From an uncultured Lachnospiraceae bacterium (GTDB lineage: Bacteria > Bacillota > Clostridia > Lachnospirales > Lachnospiraceae), in NCBI GenBank assembly GCA_948441955.1, contig CAOJQZ010000078.1, forward strand, positions 1-10,411: a DNA stretch of 10,411 nucleotides. Direction: 5' to 3'. Each line of letters begins with the position of its first letter. Positions within the stretch are counted from its first letter, which is position 1. Made by a program: the position numbers and the translations under genes. This document shows, in pieces, positions 7,516 to 10,411 of this stretch. The notes below the pieces were generated by a model. It had not been told where the DNA came from. It did no database searches and was given only the letters and a program-made list of their open reading frames with translations.

Positions 7516-7560
7516 TAAAATTAAAAATACTCCGTTCCAGATAAAAAACCCTGTCCCTTT
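7507..7560 (+). repeat. Dispersed palindromic repeat, copy 1
   Basis: The sequence from CGTAGTAAAA to CCCTGTCCC closely matches copies 2 and 3. The stem is degraded (CGTAGTA against TACTCCG) and the spacing between the GTTCC and GTCCC units is 19 instead of 21 nt. It covers the spoVG stop codon and fills the whole 45-nt gap to the convergent pseudouridine synthase gene. No other terminator is visible there. The left boundary is uncertain. Confidence 0.75.
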
Positions 7561-8283
7561 TTAAGGAATTTCCGGGATTTTTGAAATTTCAAAATGCATA
7601 GGCTTATTAGTTTTAGGGTGGTGGAAATCTAGTCTGTATGCGCACAGACAGATTCCCTGCCCTTTTTTGTGCTCTGCGTTCCAGGAAGCGGGAAAACCAT
7701 ATTTGGTGTCACCGACAATAGGGGTTCCTGCAGCGGCAAACTGAACACGGATTTGATGATGGCGGCCAGTATCAAGCCGAATGTCCACCTCAGTTGGGGA
7801 CGTAGTAAAATCAAAAATACTCCGTCCCAGATTAAAAAAACCCTGTCCCTTTTCAACTATTTTATAGTGCAGACGAGCAAATTTTGCACCAGGAGTTTTT
7901 TGTGTACAAATTTGTGAGGTATTTGTTCTGCCATTTTTTATAAGATAATTTTCCAGTGTGCCTTGTTGAGATGGCAAGTCACCGGTAATAAGCGCACGGT
8001 AATATTTTCCAAATCCGTGATGCTGCAGCTGCTTATTTAACTCCGTTGCTGCAAAGGGGGTTTTAGCGAAAACGAGAATCCCGCCTACCGGCTGATCGAG
8101 TCGATGTATGACAGCCAGATAGGGATCACCGGAAATACTTGAATTCTCAGCGATATGATTTTTTATAAGATTCACTATGTCGCAAACATGTATTTTTCTA
8201 CTTTGTGTTGCAAAACCAGGCGGTTTATAGCATACAAGAATGTACTCATCCTCGTAAAAGTACTGTAAATTCGGGGCTTTCAT
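7561..8283 (-). CDS. RluA-family RNA pseudouridine synthase with an in-frame repeat insertion
   Basis: Converts uridine to pseudouridine in rRNA or tRNA; the exact target cannot be told from sequence. 240 residues from the ATG at 8283. An NLQYFYEDEYILVCYKPPG start (5-23) leads to the catalytic motif HRLDQPVGG (60-68, catalytic Asp D63), then KYYRALITG (93-101), LDTGRHHQIRVQF (170-182) and GDTKYG (191-196). There is no S4 domain. The longer start at 8319 is rejected: that ATG lies in the probable -10 and has no ribosome binding site, while 8283 has GGAGGT 6 nt upstream. Residues ~146-163 (around GFFNLGRS and IFDFTTSP) are encoded by repeat copy 2. They sit just before the conserved EVDIRLDTGRHHQIR strand, where relatives have only a short turn. 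The frame is kept, so the enzyme may still work. It faces spoVG. Confidence 0.9.
   Translation of the reverse strand: MKAPNLQYFYEDEYILVCYKPPGFATQSRKIHVCDIVNLIKNHIAENSSISGDPYLAVIHRLDQPVGGILVFAKTPFAATELNKQLQHHGFGKYYRALITGDLPSQQGTLENYLIKNGRTNTSQICTQKTPGAKFARLHYKIVEKGQGFFNLGRSIFDFTTSPTEVDIRLDTGRHHQIRVQFAAAGTPIVGDTKYGFPASWNAEHKKGQGICLCAYRLDFHHPKTNKPMHFEISKIPEIP
7793..7849 (+). repeat. Dispersed palindromic repeat, copy 2, inside the pseudouridine synthase gene
   Basis: GTTGGGGACGTAGTA (7793-7807) shares its left flank AGTTGGGGACG with copy 3. The stem partner TACTCCGTCCC (7818-7828) has one mismatch. A second unit ending in CCCTGTCCC closes at 7849. The two GTCCC blocks are 21 nt apart. The span is 57 nt, a multiple of three. 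On the plus strand it carries TAG and TAA, but on the minus strand it is open in the gene's frame. Confidence 0.85.
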
Positions 8284-8317
8284 GAAATGACCTCCGGGAT
8301 TTCTGATGTTTTCTTTC

Positions 8318-8346
8318 ATTTAACCATGGATTAAATAAATATGCAA
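8318..8346 (-). promoter_or_regulatory. Promoter of the pseudouridine synthase gene
   Basis: Minus strand TTGCAT (8346-8341), a 17-nt spacer, then TTAAAT (8323-8318) preceded by TGG as an extended -10. The predicted start near 8311 gives a short leader with GGAGGT before the ATG at 8283, which supports that start over 8319. Confidence 0.45.
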
Positions 8347-8359
8347 TATCAAAAAAATG

Positions 8360-8496
8360 TGTTATAATTTATTTACTCAATGTAAGGCAAAGAGTTGATT
8401 CTATGGAAAGTTCTATTCCAGTTTGGTTTCTGTCAGTATACTTTTTAAGGATATGCGTCTATGTGAAGCGGAAAATTTGGGGAGAATTTTCCGCTT
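8360..8496 (+). ncRNA. Possible small transcript: promoter plus terminator-like hairpin
   Basis: A plus-strand extended -10, TGT-TATAAT (8360-8368), lacks a clear -35. About 100 nt downstream is a perfect 12-bp hairpin, AAGCGGAAAATT (8466-8477) / AATTTTCCGCTT (8485-8496), followed by the moderately U-rich TGTCTT. Together they could define an RNA of ~120 nt starting near 8375. It matches no RNA family I recognise. A 33-codon ORF (8403-8504, ATG to TGA) with a hydrophobic stretch followed by KRK lies inside, but its ribosome binding site is weak and its last codons overlap the hairpin. The hairpin could instead just insulate the proS promoter. Confidence 0.3.
8466..8496 (+). terminator. Terminator-like 12-bp hairpin upstream of the proS promoter
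   Basis: The stem AAGCGGAAAATT/AATTTTCCGCTT is perfect with a 7-nt loop (TGGGGAG). The following bases, TGTCTT, are only moderately U-rich. On the minus strand no U-run follows, so if it terminates it does so for plus-strand transcripts entering from 8360-8465. Confidence 0.45.
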
Positions 8497-8500
8497 TGTC

Positions 8501-8529
8501 TTGACAAATTTTTTTTCATAGATTAAAAT
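8501..8529 (+). promoter_or_regulatory. proS promoter
   Basis: Consensus TTGACA (8501-8506), exactly 17 nt, then TAAAAT (8524-8529, one mismatch to TATAAT). Initiation near 8536 falls just upstream of the T-box stem I. A TATAAT at 8543-8548 lacks a matching -35 and is a weaker alternative. Confidence 0.7.
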
Positions 8530-8554
8530 TACGGTTAAATTCTATAATATTAAT

Positions 8555-8800
8555 GGTGATGAAGAGGAACAGTATGTGTAAGCAAGCGACAGAGAGGAAA
8601 TCATTTGGTGTGAGATTTCTGCTTAGAACTGCATAGAACCCGCCTCGGAGCCTCTGTATGAAAATACAGCGTTTTGCCGGCGTTAACGGCAGTCGAGAGA
8701 GCTGCAGAAAAGGTTTGCAGTTAACTAGGGTGGTACCGCCGAGCTTTTCGGTCCCTTTTGGGGAGTGAGAGCCCGGCGTTTAGTTTCTAATATTTTGCCG
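8555..8800 (+). promoter_or_regulatory. T-box riboswitch leader for proline (controls proS)
   Basis: Senses uncharged tRNA-Pro and lets transcription continue into proS. The base of stem I pairs AGAGG (8563-8567) with CCTCT (8651-8655). The AGTA motif (8571-8574) and AGAGAGGA (8591-8598) are the conserved stem I elements. The specifier follows GAA/GAAC at 8636-8639 and reads CCC (8639-8641) or CCG (8640-8642) depending on register; both are proline codons. A perfect hairpin, CTGTAT-GAAA-ATACAG (8654-8669), follows. The T-box core AGGGTGGTACCGC (8727-8739) carries TGGT, whose T would pair with discriminator A73 of tRNA-Pro. The antiterminator can form with AGGG (8727-8730) pairing CCCT (8753-8756). 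Confidence 0.93.
8738..8795 (+). terminator. T-box leader terminator
   Basis: A long hairpin pairs GCCG-A-GCTTTT (8738-8748) with GAGAGC-C-CGGC (8767-8777), capped by TCCC/GGGA (8752-8755 with 8761-8764). The T-rich GTTTAGTTTCT follows. It takes up the ACCGCC and GGTCCC bases needed by the antiterminator, so the two folds exclude each other. The U-tract is interrupted, so termination may be incomplete. Confidence 0.65.
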
Positions 8801-8869
8801 GGGTAGGACACTTCCGCCAGACAGTATTGCAGGAAAATATCCTGACAAAAAGAAAAGGAGAAAAGAAAC

Positions 8870-10309
8870 ATGGCAAAGGAAAAATTAGTAAAAAATATCA
8901 CTCCACGTGATGAAAATTTTGCGCAGTGGTATACAGATGTCGTACGAGAAGCAGAATTATGCGATTATTCAAGTGTGAAGGGCTGTCTTAATTATTTGCC
9001 AAATGGTTATGCGATCTGGGAGTTAATACAGGCTGATTTGGACAGGCGTTTTAAAGAGACCGGAGTAGAAAATGTGTCTTTGCCGCTTTTAATTCCCGAA
9101 AGTCTTCTTGAGAAGGAAGCGGATCATATTGACGGATTCGCACCGGAGGTTGCGTGGGTGACACATGGAGGAATGGAGAGGCTTCAGGAGAGACTTTGTA
9201 TTCGTCCGACTTCAGAAACTTTGTTCTGTGATTTGTGGGCAAGAACAGTTAAGTCCCATAGAGATCTTCCGAAGGTATGGAATCAGTGGAATTCTGTACT
9301 CCGCTGGGAGAAAACAACAAGACCATTTCTTCGTTCAAGAGAATTTTTATGGCAGGAGGGGCATACAATTCATGCAACGTATGAGGAGGCAGAGGAGCGT
9401 ACAATCCAGATGCTTCATGTGTATGAGGATTGCTATAGAGAGACATTGGCTATTCCATTTGTATCGGGAAGAAAGGCAGAACATGAGAAATTTGCCGGAG
9501 CGCAGGATACTTATACAATTGAGGCTTTAATGCATGATGGAAAGGCTCTTCAGTCCGCAACAAGTCATTTCTTCGGAAGTGGATTCCCAGATGCATTTGG
9601 GATTAAATATGTGGATAAGAATAACCAAATGCATAGTGTGTATGAGACCTCATGGGGGTGGTCTACAAGAAGTATTGGCGGACTTATTATGGTGCATAGT
9701 GATGATGATGGACTTGTCCTGCCGCCGCATGTTGCGCCGGTTGAGTGTAGAGTGATTCCAATTGCTCAGCATAAGGAGGGAGTGCTCGATAAGGCATATG
9801 CGGTATTTGATGAGCTTAAGAAATCTGGCTACAGAGTAAAGATTGATGATTCTGAAAAGAGTCCGGGGTGGAAGTTCTCTGAGCAGGAGATTCTTGGTAT
9901 TCCTACACGTATTGAGATTGGACCGAAGGATATCGAAAATAATCAGGTTGTTGTTGTCCGTCGTGATAATCGTGAGAAGATTGTAGTGCCGATGGATGAA
10001 ATTGCTGTGAAGCTTCGTGATATTTTAGAAACGATACAGCAGGATATGTACGATAGAGCCAAAAAATTCCTTGACAGCCATATTGATACAGCAGTAACGA
10101 TGGATGAAATGACTGAAAAATTTAAAGCAAATCGTGGATTTGTGAAAGCTTGCTGGTGTGGAGATCCGGAATGTGAAGGCGAAGTTAAATATGTAACTGG
10201 CGGTGCTGCAACCAGATGTTTGATTGAAGATGAAGATATGATTTCAGATAAATGTATATGGTGCGGGAAACCAGCAAAACATATGGCATATTGGGGAAAA
10301 TCCTACTAG
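8870..10309 (+). CDS. proS: Prolyl-tRNA synthetase, eukaryote/archaeal-like type
   Basis: Charges tRNA-Pro with proline; class II synthetase in the cytoplasm. 479 residues, the length of the short form without the ~180-residue bacterial editing insertion. Motif 1 lies in the region around LPNGYAIWELI (43-53). CIRPTSET (110-117) and motif 2 RSREFLWQEGHT (155-166) follow, then the motif 3 region STRSIGGLIMVHSDDDG (265-281) with R267. The anticodon-binding domain is ~290-400. The C-terminal domain has four well-placed Cys (C430, C435, C462, C465; CxxxxC and CxxC), the spacing of the zinc site in Thermus-type enzymes, and ends in Tyr as usual for this type. AAGGAG lies 9 nt before the ATG. Expression is governed by the T-box leader directly upstream. 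Misacylated Ala-tRNA would have to be cleared by a separate protein, not in the window. Confidence 0.97.
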   Translation: MAKEKLVKNITPRDENFAQWYTDVVREAELCDYSSVKGCLNYLPNGYAIWELIQADLDRRFKETGVENVSLPLLIPESLLEKEADHIDGFAPEVAWVTHGGMERLQERLCIRPTSETLFCDLWARTVKSHRDLPKVWNQWNSVLRWEKTTRPFLRSREFLWQEGHTIHATYEEAEERTIQMLHVYEDCYRETLAIPFVSGRKAEHEKFAGAQDTYTIEALMHDGKALQSATSHFFGSGFPDAFGIKYVDKNNQMHSVYETSWGWSTRSIGGLIMVHSDDDGLVLPPHVAPVECRVIPIAQHKEGVLDKAYAVFDELKKSGYRVKIDDSEKSPGWKFSEQEILGIPTRIEIGPKDIENNQVVVVRRDNREKIVVPMDEIAVKLRDILETIQQDMYDRAKKFLDSHIDTAVTMDEMTEKFKANRGFVKACWCGDPECEGEVKYVTGGAATRCLIEDEDMISDKCIWCGKPAKHMAYWGKSY

Positions 10310-10318
10310 ATTTTCAAG

Positions 10319-10395
10319 TTGGGGACGTAGTAAAACTAAAAATACTACGTCCCAGATTGAAAAAACCCTGTCCCAGATTTTAAAATTCCTGTCCC
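10319..10395 (+). repeat. Dispersed palindromic repeat, copy 3 (longest)
   Basis: A perfect 11-bp stem, GGGACGTAGTA (10322-10332) / TACTACGTCCC (10343-10353), has a 10-nt A-rich loop. Two 21-nt tandem units follow (10354-10374 and 10375-10395), each AGATT, an A-rich core, then CCTGTCCC. GTCCC thus recurs at 10349, 10370 and 10391, exactly 21 nt apart. It starts 10 nt after the proS stop codon and may serve as its 3' end structure. The element may continue toward the window edge. Confidence 0.85.
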
Positions 10396-10411
10396 TCATG
10401 CAAAGGAGGGA

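Noticed and set aside
8284..8319. ATG 8319 as start of the pseudouridine synthase
   Set aside because: It falls in the probable -10 element and lacks a ribosome binding site; ATG 8283 has a strong one.
8830..8844. Small inverted repeat CAGGA-AAATA-TCCTG before the proS ribosome binding site
   Set aside because: Only 5 bp, no U-run, and not positioned to hide the AAGGAG; no function can be supported.
10322..10395. CRISPR array from the 21-nt spaced repeats
   Set aside because: The units are contiguous with no unique spacers of constant length, and copies are scattered singly; no cas genes.

Overview
The window looks like chromosome from a low-to-moderate GC Firmicute of class Clostridia, most likely Lachnospiraceae or a close relative. 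This rests on gene content and signals, not on a database search: a GlgC/GlgD pair followed by SpoVG, a DnaD-domain protein plus DnaI-like helicase loader, a long clostridial-type PRPP synthetase, a T-box leader, strong GGAGG-type ribosome binding sites and TATAAT promoters.

Left half, minus strand (1-4610): murC (cell-wall precursor ligase) is followed by a tight cluster of dnaD-like, dnaC/dnaI-like and a ribose-phosphate pyrophosphokinase gene. The last runs off the left edge, so only 369 codons are visible. The dnaD-dnaC gap is 18 nt, and dnaC overlaps prs, whose ribosome binding site lies inside dnaC. Primosome assembly (DnaD), helicase loading (DnaI-like) and nucleotide precursor supply (PRPP) are therefore probably co-expressed. 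Two perfect DnaA boxes and one single-mismatch box lie just upstream of the promoter of this cluster.

Middle, plus strand (4818-7515): glgC and glgD (ATGA overlap) encode the catalytic and probable regulatory subunits of ADP-glucose pyrophosphorylase for glycogen synthesis, followed by spoVG. A 207-nt divergent promoter region separates this operon from murC. It carries a perfect 9-bp dyad.

Right part (7516-10411): a minus-strand RluA-family pseudouridine synthase faces spoVG. Then comes a 586-nt region without a convincing protein gene, holding the synthase promoter, a possible small transcript ending in a hairpin, and a proline T-box leader. It is followed by proS, a prolyl-tRNA synthetase of the eukaryote/archaeal-like type.

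The least ordinary feature is a short palindromic repeat with a GGGACGTAGTA / TACTACGTCCC stem and one or two trailing CCTGTCCC units. Three copies occur within 2.9 kb, all in the same orientation: one over the spoVG stop codon, one in frame inside the pseudouridine synthase gene (about 19 added codons), and one just after proS. I found no complete new defence or mobile system. The repeat family and the DnaA-box cluster are the best leads.
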